NCBI GenBank assembly: GCA_040219575.1
Contig: JAVJSD010000141.1
Span: 1 to 64,000, forward strand
From: JAVJSD01 sp040219575
Lineage (GTDB): Bacteria; Planctomycetota; Planctomycetia; Pirellulales; Pirellulaceae
Direction: 5' to 3'
Length of the DNA: 64,000 bases
The first letter of the stretch is position 1. Every line of letters begins with the position of its first letter. The translations under genes and the position numbers were made by a program. Positions 26,688 to 35,658 of this stretch are shown one piece after another. The notes beneath the pieces were generated by a model that was not told the origin of the DNA, searched no databases, and saw only the letters and a program-made list of their open reading frames with translations.

Positions 26688-27362
26688 TCAGCTTTCGTGG
26701 CATGCCCGGCAACTCCGCGTGAGGTCGGCCAGCCGCATTTCGGTCAGTCGCGGCGTGTGCGACAGGGCGTTGGCGTGGCAGCGCGTGCAGCACTGCAGGC
26801 CGCCATGCGCGTTCTCGGCGGAGACCGGCGTCGGCTGCAGGCAGTCACGCGGCAGATCGAGAGACGCCAACAGCTGGACCGTGGCGGAGTCGCCGATCGG
26901 CGGATTTTCGGCGCCGGCCGCGGCCATCGTGACGGGAGCGGAGGCTTGCCGTGCGTCGCCGCTTCCCAGTCCAAACAGCAGCACGCAGACCGCGCCCAGC
27001 AGGACGCCCGCCGCGGCCATCCGCAGCGCGGTCGCTCGAGCAGGCGACGAGGTGCGCCACGACGTGCGCCACGATCGCCGCAACAGACTCGCCGGCCGAA
27101 CCGACCCAGTCAGCGTGGCGGTGGCGGTCGCCGCATGCGGCGCCGCGTCGGCCGTGGCCCACTTGCCGCGATAGCCGGGCAACTGCTCTTGCTCCTCGAG
27201 GTCGATGGCCTCATGGAACAGTTCGACCGCCGGACGCAAAGCCTCGGCAAGCCGGCGACACTCGTGGCACCGGCCCAGATGCCGCTCGACGGGGGCGTCG
27301 GTCGATTCGCCCGCCGGAAAGGGGCCGCGCGTCAGAATGTCGAACACCTGGTCGCAATTCAT
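26688..27362 (-). CDS. Membrane anti-sigma factor with cytoplasmic zinc finger and two periplasmic CXXCH motifs
   Basis: 224 residues. The N-terminus has the zinc-binding anti-sigma (ZAS-like) pattern H28...C32-HE-C35 in VERHLGRCHECRR. A single membrane helix (LRMAAAGVLLGAVCVLLFGLG) spans about 113-133. The outer domain ends with two cytochrome-c-like motifs, CTRCH (192-196) and CRACH (218-222), with nearby Met and His residues. The start ATG overlaps the sigma factor stop (ATGA), so the pair is translationally coupled. Known for the family: such proteins sequester their partner sigma factor at the membrane. Inferred here: the outer CXXCH sites carry heme and sense redox state or a ligand. 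Zinc or disulfides are alternatives. Confidence 0.75.
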   Translation of the reverse strand: MNCDQVFDILTRGPFPAGESTDAPVERHLGRCHECRRLAEALRPAVELFHEAIDLEEQEQLPGYRGKWATADAAPHAATATATLTGSVRPASLLRRSWRTSWRTSSPARATALRMAAAGVLLGAVCVLLFGLGSGDARQASAPVTMAAAGAENPPIGDSATVQLLASLDLPRDCLQPTPVSAENAHGGLQCCTRCHANALSHTPRLTEMRLADLTRSCRACHES

Positions 27363-28003
27363 GTCACATCTCCCGCAATCGTGTCTTCCGCCGCGGCGGC
27401 CGAGCGGCGCTCGGCGCGGCGCATCATTTCACTCATTTTGGTCAGTCCGCAGCGCACGCGATTCTTGGCGCTGGAGAGACTGCATTGCATGGCGGCGGCA
27501 ATCTCGTGGAATTTCAATTGGCCGTAGAAACGCAGACGCAGGGCGTCGGCCTGCTCCTCGGGCAGACAGTGCAGCAGCGCCTCAAGACGCTGGCTGCGCT
27601 CCTTGGCGAGCAGCGACTCCGGCGGCGTCGCCTCCGGGCTGGGCAGTCCGTCCTCGACGGGGACGTCTTGATGCGACGGCTGACGATACTCACTCCAAGC
27701 GGTCACCTTGGGCCGCCGTGCATGCCGCTGGTAGTGGCGACGGCACTGGTTCAGCACGATGGTCCACAGCCAGGTGCGAAAGCTGTAGCGCGAGTCGTAG
27801 GTGTGCAGCGATTTGAAGGCGCACAGGAACGATTCCTGGACCACGTCCTCGGCCCAATCACTTCGCCCAAGGCGGTTTTCGGCCATCCGCCGCAACGCCC
27901 CCTGATACCGATCGACCACCAGCGCGAACCGATCCCGGTCGCCGCAAAGTACAGCGTCGACAATGCTTCCGTCAGAAACCGGTTCGTCGGTCAAGGGCGG
28001 CAA
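27359..28003 (-). CDS. ECF-type RNA polymerase sigma factor
   Basis: 214 residues with the sigma-70 region 2 (FALVVDRYQGALRRMAENRL, and DWAEDVVQESFLCAFKSLHTY, about 49-69, the -10 recognition helix) and region 4 (LLHCLPEEQADALRLRFYG, FHEIAAAMQCSLSSAKNRV, about 167-185, a helix-turn-helix). The linker contains a Pro/Glu-rich stretch. No ATG is available at the start; TTG at 28003 or 27991 is the likely initiator, without a clear ribosome-binding site, so the start is uncertain. It is coupled to the anti-sigma gene by a four-base overlap, a standard arrangement. Its regulon cannot be inferred from the sequence. Confidence 0.92.
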   Translation of the reverse strand: MPPLTDEPVSDGSIVDAVLCGDRDRFALVVDRYQGALRRMAENRLGRSDWAEDVVQESFLCAFKSLHTYDSRYSFRTWLWTIVLNQCRRHYQRHARRPKVTAWSEYRQPSHQDVPVEDGLPSPEATPPESLLAKERSQRLEALLHCLPEEQADALRLRFYGQLKFHEIAAAMQCSLSSAKNRVRCGLTKMSEMMRRAERRSAAAAEDTIAGDVT

Positions 28004-28508
28004 CGGGAAGGAGGTTGGGGGGTGCGGCGCGCAGCGTCACTCCGCAAACAGGGGAGTGCGTGGATGATTATAGCGCGCCGGCCAAGAAAAGGGGGAGGAA
28101 AAAACGCGCCGATTCGCCGCCCGCCGCCCGCCGCCAACCAGCGGCAAGAAATAAAAAACGGAACAAGACGCTCCGCCTGAAATCACCGCCTTCGAGAAAC
28201 AGACACCCAGGTTGTCGCGAGGGAAGCGACGCCTCGTTGTTCTCGATCGGTGCAGGGAGGATCGTCTTGTTCCGCAGCCGAATCACCCAATCACTCCCAG
28301 TTCGCCCCCACGGCGACTTAGGAGTTTGAACCACTTACGGAGCGGGTTTTTCCCAATCCCCCTCCGCTTTGTAGTTATCGTAATTTCTCGGTCCTTCCCT
28401 AGTATCCCGGAATTCGTTATTGGCAAAAACCTCCACGACGACGGCCACCTGGTGCGGCTGTGCCGATCGTGCCGACGCCCCGCATTTCGTCTCGCCTGCG
28501 AGCTGGAC

Positions 28509-28549
28509 AAAAAGCCGCCCGCCTCTCGTTCGACAAAGAGACGGGCGGC
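28509..28549 (-). terminator. Intrinsic terminator downstream of the cysteine-rich protein gene
   Basis: A 13-bp stem, GCCGCCCGCCTCT (28514-28526) with AGAGACGGGCGGC (28537-28549), one mismatch, and a 10-base loop. On the minus strand it is followed by TTTTTGTCC. It lies about 130 bases after the stop of the 28682-29521 gene. The rest of the 28004-28681 gap holds one dispersed palindrome and no visible gene; the sigma operon promoter must lie at its left end. Confidence 0.8.
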
Positions 28550-28631
28550 GGAAATGGAGACGACTTCGATGAAGACTTTGGGTAGCCGGCCTCGCGAGAG
28601 TTTCGGGAATTCACCGCGACGGTTGAACCTC

Positions 28632-28651
28632 CAGAAGTCTCACGACTTCTG
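28632..28651. repeat. CAGAAGTC-tcac-GACTTCTG palindrome
   Basis: Another copy of the GAAGTC...GACTTC family, followed by GCTACC as at 11631-11638. Confidence 0.85.
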
Positions 28652-28681
28652 CTACCCAACTTTTCCAGCGGTAGCGCGGCA

Positions 28682-29521
28682 CTAGCGGCCTTTCCAGACT
28701 GCGGTGTCGGTGGTGGGAACGGGAGGCACGGGAACCACGTCCTCGTGGGAATCGTACGATTCCATCATGCCGCCGCCGGCGCACCCGTGATTGGGGCAAC
28801 CGCAGGCGTTGTGGCTGCAGCCGGCGTTCGCGCCGCAGGAGCTGGCGCAACACGAGGTTGTGCAGCACTTCGCCTTGCAGCAATGCGAGGTGGTGAGCAT
28901 GTCCAACACGCCGAACACAAACTGGCCCGGCCGCCAGGACTTGCACTTGCAGCAACTCTTGGCGCAACCGCAACTGGGCGCGGCCCCACACGAGGGCGCC
29001 GCACACGAAGCGGCGCAGCTCGGCGCGGCGCAACTGGGCGCGGCACATGAAGGCGCCGCACACGAAGGCGCCGCACACGAAGGCGCGGCGCAGCCGACCG
29101 CTTGAGCGCAGCAAGATGACTTGCAGCACTTGTGGCTGAAGAGCGCTTCCAGAATCGGGAAGCGCGGGCCGCAGCGGTGCTTGCCGCAGCTGGGCATCGA
29201 GCAGCAGCTCGAGGCGGCGCAGCAGCTGGGCTGGGCGCAGCAGCTGGGTTGAGCGCAGCAGCCGTTGTGCATGGCGCCGGTGGATTGTTCCTCGGCTTGG
29301 AGGAAGTCGTCCAACAGCGGCGGCATCGGCGGGGCCGGCTGCTCCGCGATTTCCTTGCTCGCTCCCCGCGCCTGGGGCGCGTAGGAGCTGATCTTTTGCA
29401 GCATCGCCGTGTTGGGAGCGGTGGTCGACGCGCTGACGAACCGGATGGTCGTCGTTTGGGCCGAGGCCGCGTGCGCGGCGAGCGTCACCAGGACGGCCGC
29501 CATCACCAGGGGGAGCCTCAT
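28682..29521 (-). CDS. Exported cysteine-rich repeat protein
   Basis: 279 residues with a signal peptide (PLVMAAVLVTLAAHAASAQ, cleaved near 21-22). About 38 of the remaining residues are cysteines, many as CC pairs, in blocks such as AQPSCCAQPSCCAASSCC (about 90-107) and five tandem CAAPS units (about 144-168), with spacing reminiscent of metal-binding or disulfide-rich surface proteins. The tail (DVVPVPPVPTTDT) is acidic and proline-rich. ATG 29521 is preceded by GGAGGAAA; an ATG at 29536 lies before that site. The five-residue repeat is matched by a 15-bp DNA repeat at about 29030-29095. It has its own terminator and appears monocistronic. No family is recognised; metal binding or cell-surface cross-linking is inference. 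Confidence 0.8.
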   Translation of the reverse strand: MRLPLVMAAVLVTLAAHAASAQTTTIRFVSASTTAPNTAMLQKISSYAPQARGASKEIAEQPAPPMPPLLDDFLQAEEQSTGAMHNGCCAQPSCCAQPSCCAASSCCSMPSCGKHRCGPRFPILEALFSHKCCKSSCCAQAVGCAAPSCAAPSCAAPSCAAPSCAAPSCAASCAAPSCGAAPSCGCAKSCCKCKSWRPGQFVFGVLDMLTTSHCCKAKCCTTSCCASSCGANAGCSHNACGCPNHGCAGGGMMESYDSHEDVVPVPPVPTTDTAVWKGR

Positions 29522-30108
29522 TACGCTTTCCTCCATGTTGAAAGTGTGTGTTTCGTGGAACATCCTGCCTCGAAACAGGCGACCGTCGGTCTTCGCGTCG
29601 GTCTTCGCCTCGAAGGCCCGATCGCCTGGCAAGAATCGTCGTCCCACACTCGTATCGGTGCGGCCGGCCTCGCGGGTCGCGGATTGCCTCGGCGCAGCGT
29701 ACGACGCGTGTTTACGGCAGAACAGGCATGTCGGCCAACGAGACCGTGGTCGGCACAACGCGCGGGCCGCGCAACAGCCGCATAACACGAGCAACCCGCC
29801 CCCCACTCCGGCCGCCACGCGCAAAATCGTCGCAAACCGTCCCCTTCCAAACCGCACGCACCGCACCACCCACCCCCTCGCTGCACGCGGCCCCCAGAAC
29901 CGGCAATCCGCAACCCGCAATTCACCACGGGTTGACGCTTCACCACCGCGCCAATTCACCACCACCCCCGACCCGTATCGCGATTGCGGTGAACTAAGCC
30001 CTCGTTCACCACCGCCAATTCACCACCACCGCCGGTTCGCTACGCCCCACCGCAAGCCGCCGCAAAACACGCCGCTACTTCCATCCTATTCGAGGATCTG
30101 CGCATTCG

Positions 30109-30152
30109 GCGCGCTTCTGGCGCGTAACTGGCGCGCATTTGGCGCGCATTTG
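30109..30152. repeat. Four tandem 11-bp units, GCGCGCATTTG type
   Basis: Units start at 30109, 30120, 30131 and 30142. The last two are identical and the first two differ by two to four bases. Confidence 0.9.
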
Positions 30153-30264
30153 GCGGCGCCGGAGCGGAAAGTCATCGCCCCACGGGGGCGGGCCCCGTGG
30201 TGGCGTCCGCTGGTGTCATCGTTCCCGCCGATGTTGGAGCCGCGACAGCGGCGATGGAAAATAG

Positions 30265-30472
30265 CCCACGGCGTGAGCCGTGGGTGACCAGGCGCGAGCA
30301 ACGTGCACAAGCCTCGGCAGGGGCGCCGGAAGCGCCGCCGACGCATCGATGGAGCACAAGACGCGATCACCTCCGCGTCGTCGCGACGGTCAAGCGCGCG
30401 CCCACCTTCCATCGCCCCTGCCGGGGTTCCGCGCGTGATTTCGTCCGCCTCTCCCACGGCTCACGCCGTGGG
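30265..30472. repeat. Inverted pair of CCCACGGCGTGAGCCGTGGG palindromes
   Basis: 30265-30284 and 30453-30472 are themselves palindromic and also inverted relative to each other, with matching outer flanks (AATAG before the first, CTATT after the second). The enclosed 170 bases are GC-rich and show no gene. Confidence 0.9.
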
Positions 30473-30857
30473 CTATTCTCCGACGCCGCTCCCGCGGCTG
30501 AAGGGACGCAGCGCCGGGCGCCGCTGGCGCATGCGGCAGTGCAGTCTTGAATCGAAACTTGCCCGCAGCAGCTCCAAGAAACGCGCTGCGCAACGAAACC
30601 CGACGGCGGGCGTTCAACCTGGTCGCTCGGTCCCGTCACGATCCGACGGCGAACTTCGCAGTTCGTCGAACCCGTGCCACCCTGCCGGTTGGGGAGCGCG
30701 GAAGCGTGTGGGTGGCTTGGCCACCACGCGGGGCTTGCGCCCGTGGGGCACTGATTGACGGCTCGATCGACGGCGAAACAATAATCTCCGCTGGCCACCG
30801 CGGGGCTTGTCCCGGTGGTGGCGTTGAGCGTCTGACCGATCACTTGCGCAGGCGCGG

Positions 30858-32321
30858 CTACTCTTTGGGGTCGCGCAGGGAGCGGGTGATGCTGTCGCGG
30901 AGGTCGCGGATCGCGGACGTGGGTTTGGCGGGCGTGGGTTTGGTTGAGGAGGCGTCGGCGCCGGCGCCGTCGGATGCGGGGGGCTTGCTGTACGATGGCG
31001 GCGAAGTGGGCGGCGGCGAAGTGGGTGGCGGCGTGGGGGCGGCGGGGGGATCGACTTGGGCCAGACGGGCGTCGATGTCGCCGGACTGGTCGACCATCTC
31101 GCGGCGAATCTCGAAGCCGGTGCCGCCGCTGCGGCCGATCGAAGCGTTGGGCAGCGCGAGGCGCAGGTACTCGAAGCCCGCTTCGGGAGCCGGGAACACC
31201 AGCACGTCGGTGAGCGTGTGGCCCGGTGCGATTTCGAAATCGGTCACGCGGCGCAGCGCGGTCGCCTCGGAGGGAGGCAGCGGCAGGAACCGTTTGCCCA
31301 GGTCGTCGACCAGCAGGGCGGCGGCCTCGTCCTTGGCGAAGCCGTTCAGGCCGTCGTAATGCAGGGCTGCCTGCGGCGAGAGGTTCGTGACGCGAAGCTC
31401 GACCAACAGCAGCGTCGGTTCGCCGGCCGGGCCGTCGTCGCTCGACGTCGCCAAGTCCGCGGTGGGTGTGGGGTCGGCCGGCGATTCCGTGGCGACGGCG
31501 TCGTCGGGAGGCGCGGTGGGGTCGTCGAACGAGGGATCCACATTCACATCGCCGCCGGAGAGCGCGGTCGGCAGCGTCGCGCGCGGCGTGGGAGCCGGCG
31601 CCGCTTCTTTGCGCACGACATGCGGCTGCCCCAGACGTTGCAGCTCGGCGGGGGAGACCAACCTGGCCGAGGCGACCTGGTAGCGGGCCGTTTGGGGACC
31701 CACGCGGATGCGTTGGGCGTCGTGCCATTGCCCGATCGCCAGCAACAGATCGTCGTCGCGGTTGGCGGGGGATTCGGCCGCCGGGGCGGCGACGGGCGGC
31801 GCCGGTCGTACAACTTCGCCGCGCTGATTGTTCGGCTCCGCGGCGTCGGAAAGGGGAGGGCCTTCGCCCGCCCGCCAGATGTAGATGAAGACGCCCGCCA
31901 CGCCCAGGCTGGCGGTCAGCAGGAAGATCACCGCCATGGTGGCGGCCAGGGAGAACGGCACGCCCGCGGGTCGGACGGAACCGCGGCGCGACGTTCGCGG
32001 CGGATTGGATTTGATGGCTGGGGCGGCAATCGCCGGGGCGGCAGGTGACGGGATCGGCCTGGCGGTCGGCACGGCTTGGGCGACGGGGGGCGGCGTCGGG
32101 GGAAGCGGGGCGGCGACGGGCAGCGGCGCCTTGGTCGACTTGGCGGGGGCGTTGGGAATCAGCCCCGCCACTTTACCGGCGGGCACCCAGTCGCCCTCTT
32201 CGCCGCGGCGCACGAGTGTTTGCGGCTCGACGCCCCCCTCGGCCGCGATTTGCCGCAGCTCGACGGTTTTCAGCGGACCGACCTGCTCGCCGTCCTGATT
32301 CACATACCAACGTGAGGCCAT
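30858..32321 (-). CDS. GYF_2-domain membrane protein of unknown function
   Basis: 487 residues from ATG 32321. Residues 1-50 form a GYF_2 domain (WYVNQDGEQVGPLKTVELRQ, then GDWVPAG), a module that binds proline-rich peptides or acts as a regulator in many planctomycete membrane proteins. A Pro/Ala-rich linker follows, then one membrane helix (ATMAVIFLLTASLGVAGVFIYIW, about 130-152) and an outer domain of about 300 residues with beta-sandwich-like blocks (LLLVELRVTNLSPQAALHY, about 319-337; ALPNASIGRSGGTGFEIRRE), followed by a proline-rich tail. The outer block looks like a DUF4352-type/immunoglobulin-like domain, but I cannot name it. Stands alone between gene-poor stretches. Confidence 0.75.
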   Translation of the reverse strand: MASRWYVNQDGEQVGPLKTVELRQIAAEGGVEPQTLVRRGEEGDWVPAGKVAGLIPNAPAKSTKAPLPVAAPLPPTPPPVAQAVPTARPIPSPAAPAIAAPAIKSNPPRTSRRGSVRPAGVPFSLAATMAVIFLLTASLGVAGVFIYIWRAGEGPPLSDAAEPNNQRGEVVRPAPPVAAPAAESPANRDDDLLLAIGQWHDAQRIRVGPQTARYQVASARLVSPAELQRLGQPHVVRKEAAPAPTPRATLPTALSGGDVNVDPSFDDPTAPPDDAVATESPADPTPTADLATSSDDGPAGEPTLLLVELRVTNLSPQAALHYDGLNGFAKDEAAALLVDDLGKRFLPLPPSEATALRRVTDFEIAPGHTLTDVLVFPAPEAGFEYLRLALPNASIGRSGGTGFEIRREMVDQSGDIDARLAQVDPPAAPTPPPTSPPPTSPPSYSKPPASDGAGADASSTKPTPAKPTSAIRDLRDSITRSLRDPKE

Positions 32322-32780
32322 GGTGCATCCTGTCGCACATTTGGGAAGGCCGACCGCCGCGGGAGCAAGGCTCACGCGTTGGTTTGAAACGCCGCCTGCC
32401 GCGCACTTCCTATGGGCGTTAATGTAACAATCGTCGCGGGGCTCAACCACCGGACGTTGGGGGGTGATGGCGGCCCGCGGACGCTGCCGATCCGATTCGT
32501 TTCGCCCGCATCGAGGGATTTTCCCGAGGAAATAGGGCCCCTGCGCGTGTACCCCAGGGCGAAGGTTTGGGAGAGGTTTTGGCCCTGGATTTGTTGGGCC
32601 GCGTCGGCCTCTTGTGCGAAGCGGCGCTGTTTCACGGCCGGGGGCGGCCATGCTACTTCGCGATGGCGGAAGCGGGCGGATGATTGAATCGGCCTGCCCG
32701 GCGGGCTACCATCCAACGACCGCCCCCACGCGCGCGACAAGTGCGCGTCCTTGTCGAACGCCCAGCAGGAGCCCTCCCCC
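32322..32780. other. 459-base divergent gap with one CACGGCCGGGGGCGGCCATGCTAC repeat
   Basis: Contains promoters for the divergent GYF_2 and sulfatase genes. The repeat at 32633-32656 belongs to the family at 16856-16880 and 16995-17018. No gene is seen. Confidence 0.6.
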
Positions 32781-34214
32781 GTGATCTCTCGCACGATTCG
32801 TCTTTCTTGTCTCTTCGCCCTGGCGGCGATTGCCGCTTTTGGGCCGGGTCGCGCCGTCCACGCGGCCCAACAGCCCAACCTGCTGTTCGTGTTCGCCGAT
32901 GATCAGGCGTTCGACACCATCGCGGCCATGGGGAACGAGGAGATCGAAACGCCGAACCTCGACCGGCTGGCGCGGCGCGGCGTGACGTTCTCGCGGGCGT
33001 ACAACCAGGGCGGCTGGCATGGCGCGGTGTGCGTCGCCAGTCGGACGATGTTGAACACGGGTCGTTATCTGTGGCACGCGCGCGACGACGAGCCGCGACT
33101 GAAGGACCACTACCAGGCCAAGGGGCTGATGTGGTCGCAGATTCTGGCCAAGGCCGGCTACGAGACGTTCTTCACCGGCAAGTGGCATGTGAAGGCCGAC
33201 GCCGACAAGGTGTTTCAGACGGCGCGGCACGTGCGGGGCGGCATGCCCAAGCAAACGCCGGAAGGTTACAACCGGCCGATTCCCGGTAAGGAAGATGTGT
33301 GGCGGCCTTGGGATACGTCGAAGGGAGGCTTCTGGGAAGGGGGCAAGCACTGGAGCGAAGTGGTCGGCGACGATGCAATCGACTACCTGACGCAGGCCTC
33401 GCAAACCGAGCGGCCGTTCTTCATGTACCTGGCGTTTAACGCGCCGCACGATCCGCGGCAGTCGCCCAAGGAGTATGTCGACAAGTACCCGCTGGAGAAG
33501 ATCTCGCTGCCGCAGCCGTTTCAGGAGGAGTACCCGCTCAACATCGGCGCCAACCGCATCCGCGACGAACAACTGGCGCCCTTCCCGCGGACGGAGTACG
33601 CGGTGAAGGTCAACCGGCAGGAATACTACGCGATCATCACGCACATGGACGCGCAGATCGGCCGCATCCTCGACAAGCTCGAAGAGACCGGGCAGGCCGA
33701 CAACACCTACATCTTCTTCACCGCCGATCACGGCCTGGCCTGCGGGCATCATGGCCTGATGGGCAAGCAGAACATGCACGACCACAGTGTGCGCGTGCCG
33801 TTCATGGTGGTCGGGCCCAAAGTGCCGGCCGACAAGCGGATCGACACGCCGATCTACCTGCAGGACGTGATGCCGACCACGCTGCAGTTGGCGGGCGTCG
33901 AACAACCCGAACACGTCGAGTTCCACAGCCTGCTGCCGATTCTGGGCGGCGAATCGGAGGGCGCGTACGATTCGGTGTACGGCGCGTACGTCGACGTGCA
34001 GCGGATGGTCACCGTCGGCGACGACAAGTTGATCGTGTATCCCAAGATCGGCAAGGTGCTGTTGTACGACCTGGGCGACGATCCGCTGGAGACCAACAAC
34101 CTGGCCGACACCCCGGCGGGCAAGAAGAAGGTCGCCAAGTTGCTTTCGGAGCTGAAGTCGTGGCAGGCCAAGGTGGGGGACGCGCTGGAAATCGACGCTT
34201 CCAAGCTGCGATAA
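32781..34214 (+). CDS. Exported sulfatase (formylglycine-dependent, choline-sulfatase/iduronate-sulfatase-like)
   Basis: 477 residues from GTG 32781, which has AGGAG at about 10 bases; an ATG at 32751 lies upstream of that site. Signal peptide about 1-27 (LSCLFALAAIAAF...AVHA). The metal-binding N-terminal block NLLFVFADDQAF lies at about 31-42. The catalytic motif CVASRTMLNTGRY starts at about residue 84: C-X-A-S-R, whose Cys is converted to formylglycine. KWHVK follows near 133, and HMDAQIGRILDKLEETG and FFTADHGLACGHHG (about 311-324) hold further metal ligands. It hydrolyses sulfate esters, probably of polysaccharides, in the periplasm or outside the cell. No maturase is adjacent. Confidence 0.93.
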   Translation: MISRTIRLSCLFALAAIAAFGPGRAVHAAQQPNLLFVFADDQAFDTIAAMGNEEIETPNLDRLARRGVTFSRAYNQGGWHGAVCVASRTMLNTGRYLWHARDDEPRLKDHYQAKGLMWSQILAKAGYETFFTGKWHVKADADKVFQTARHVRGGMPKQTPEGYNRPIPGKEDVWRPWDTSKGGFWEGGKHWSEVVGDDAIDYLTQASQTERPFFMYLAFNAPHDPRQSPKEYVDKYPLEKISLPQPFQEEYPLNIGANRIRDEQLAPFPRTEYAVKVNRQEYYAIITHMDAQIGRILDKLEETGQADNTYIFFTADHGLACGHHGLMGKQNMHDHSVRVPFMVVGPKVPADKRIDTPIYLQDVMPTTLQLAGVEQPEHVEFHSLLPILGGESEGAYDSVYGAYVDVQRMVTVGDDKLIVYPKIGKVLLYDLGDDPLETNNLADTPAGKKKVAKLLSELKSWQAKVGDALEIDASKLR

Positions 34215-34330
34215 TGGAAGCCGTTCGGCAAGATTGGTCCGCAGATTGCGCAGATTGGCGCAGATGAAGAGAAGTGCCAGTTGCACGTTTGGCGTCATCG
34301 AGCAACACAACGTCTGACGTCGTCAGAACC

Positions 34331-34756
34331 ATGACACGCCCTCCGACAACTGTCGAATTGATCGGATACCCGGAGCCATTTCCGGGCAGTGACGAGCAAT
34401 ACGTCGTCAAGAACTTCCTTGACAAGACACAGGACGATGCCCGCCAGATGTACCTTCATGGCGGGATGTACATCACGGAGGACTTTACCTACATGGCCTC
34501 GGCCGGGCTTCGGTATTATCTTCCTCCAGCTTTCGACTATCTGCGCGATGATGAGTCCGCTGACGACTGGGAATTTTGCCACGGTCTACTTTGTTCGCTG
34601 TCGTGCCAGGCTGACCGGCCTCAGCGACTGGCTGCTGACGTGCTGTTGCTGATGAAGGAGATCGCAAGCTATTGCGACGCCCAGCGCGAGAAATTTGGCG
34701 TGGAGGCCGAGAACGACCTGTTTGAAAAGTACATACGAAAGATTGGCGCCGCCTGA
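34331..34756 (+). CDS. Small soluble protein, possibly DUF6714-like
   Basis: 141 residues. The block KTQDDARQMYLHGGMYITEDFTYMASAGLRYYLPPAFDYL, about residues 31-70, resembles DUF6714, a family in which an acidic segment precedes F/YYLP; the match is from memory and tentative. The C-terminus is helical (AADVLLLMKEIASYCDAQREKF). The ATG at 34331 follows the sulfatase by 116 bases. Third-position GC is lower than in neighbours, so recent acquisition is possible. Function unknown. Confidence 0.65.
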   Translation: MTRPPTTVELIGYPEPFPGSDEQYVVKNFLDKTQDDARQMYLHGGMYITEDFTYMASAGLRYYLPPAFDYLRDDESADDWEFCHGLLCSLSCQADRPQRLAADVLLLMKEIASYCDAQREKFGVEAENDLFEKYIRKIGAA

Positions 34757-34795
34757 CGTCGCTTAAGCGTTTTGCGTTGGGCTCTCAACGATGCC

Positions 34796-35335
34796 ATGTC
34801 CTATTTCACCATTCCCCTGCTGTGCATGTTGGCGGCGGTTGTGTACGGCGTGGCGCAAGACCAGGTGACGGCGCGGATTTGCCTGGAGTACTTCACGATC
34901 GGGCATACGCCGCTAACGAACACGCAGTCGCCCACGCTGTTGGCGTTCGACATCGGCATCCGCGCCAGTTGGTGGTTCGGGCTGTTGTTGGGGATTCCGC
35001 TGGCGCTTTGTTCTCGACTTGGCGATTGGCCCAAGTTGCGGGCGCGGGATCATCTGGTTTCGATCATGGGCTTGTTCGTGGCCGCGGCGGTGATCGCCAC
35101 CTTGATGGGATTGGTGGGGCGCTGGGCGGCGGCCAGTGAGTGGGTCTGGCTGGTGGAGCCGATGGCCTCGCGCGTGCCCCGCGCGCGGCACGTCGATTTC
35201 CTTACCGATCTGTGGGCGCATACGGCGGCCTACGGCGTGGGCGCCGTGGGGGCGATGGTGATTTGCGTGCGGGCGGTGTTGCGGCGACGCGCCGCCGCGC
35301 GGGCGAGTGAGTTGCAGCTCGAAGCTCGTTCGTAA
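34796..35335 (+). CDS. Integral membrane protein of unknown function
   Basis: 179 residues with four hydrophobic segments: YFTIPLLCMLAAVVYGVA (3-20), WWFGLLLGIPLALC (about 60-73), IMGLFVAAAVIATLMGLVG (about 89-107) and AYGVGAVGAMVICVRAVL (about 147-164). The EYFTIGHTPL block (about 31-40) between the first two helices is a pattern seen in many uncharacterised bacterial membrane proteins. ATG 34796 opens directly on the first helix. Follows the preceding gene by 39 bases and may be co-transcribed. No function assigned. Confidence 0.7.
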   Translation: MSYFTIPLLCMLAAVVYGVAQDQVTARICLEYFTIGHTPLTNTQSPTLLAFDIGIRASWWFGLLLGIPLALCSRLGDWPKLRARDHLVSIMGLFVAAAVIATLMGLVGRWAAASEWVWLVEPMASRVPRARHVDFLTDLWAHTAAYGVGAVGAMVICVRAVLRRRAAARASELQLEARS

Positions 35336-35492
35336 GACGCGCTTGCTTGCGCTGGGAGTTTGATGCTTGTCGCAATCGATGCGGCCTTTCCTTGCTGGCG
35401 CAACGGGCTCGGTGGATGCGGGGAGTTGGTTGTGCGGGCAAGGGATTCGTGCGCTTGGTGCTCCAGTCGCCGGACGCGCCGCGGCAACGATC

Positions 35493-35522
35493 CGCCGTCG
35501 CCTGCGGCTTGCCGTTAAACGA
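35493..35522. repeat. CGCCGTCGCCTGCGGCTTGCCGTTAAACGA-type repeat
   Basis: One copy of a 30-bp family that recurs at 52525-52554 (inverted), 52710-52739 (inverted) and 52783-52812. Lies in the 35336-35658 gap, which otherwise shows no gene. Confidence 0.9.
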
Positions 35523-35658
35523 ATGGATGGAGGGACATTTTTCTTTTTGCTTGCAACGCGGGCTGATGGGCGAGAGAATTGTCGGCGGGGCGGCGCTTTG
35601 GGTGCGGAGGCGTCGATGCCCGTTGCTCTTCAACGGTTTGTTCTGACGGGGAAGATTC

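Larger units (their letters stand above)
29522..30857. other. 1.3-kb gene-free stretch with several repeat types
   Basis: Left part: upstream region of the cysteine-rich gene. About 29930-30050 is rich in variants of AATTCACCACC. 30109-30152 holds four tandem 11-bp units (GCGCGCATTTG type). 30265-30284 and 30453-30472 are the palindrome CCCACGGCGTGAGCCGTGGG and its inverse, each flanked by AATAG / CTATT. Two CCAC...GGGGCTTG...GTGG repeats lie near 30715-30745 and 30797-30822. I see no supported gene in either strand. Confidence 0.6.

Noticed and set aside
29030..29100. CRISPR-like short repeats under the cysteine-rich gene
   Set aside because: The 15-bp repeats are in frame, lack unique spacers and encode CAAPS units.
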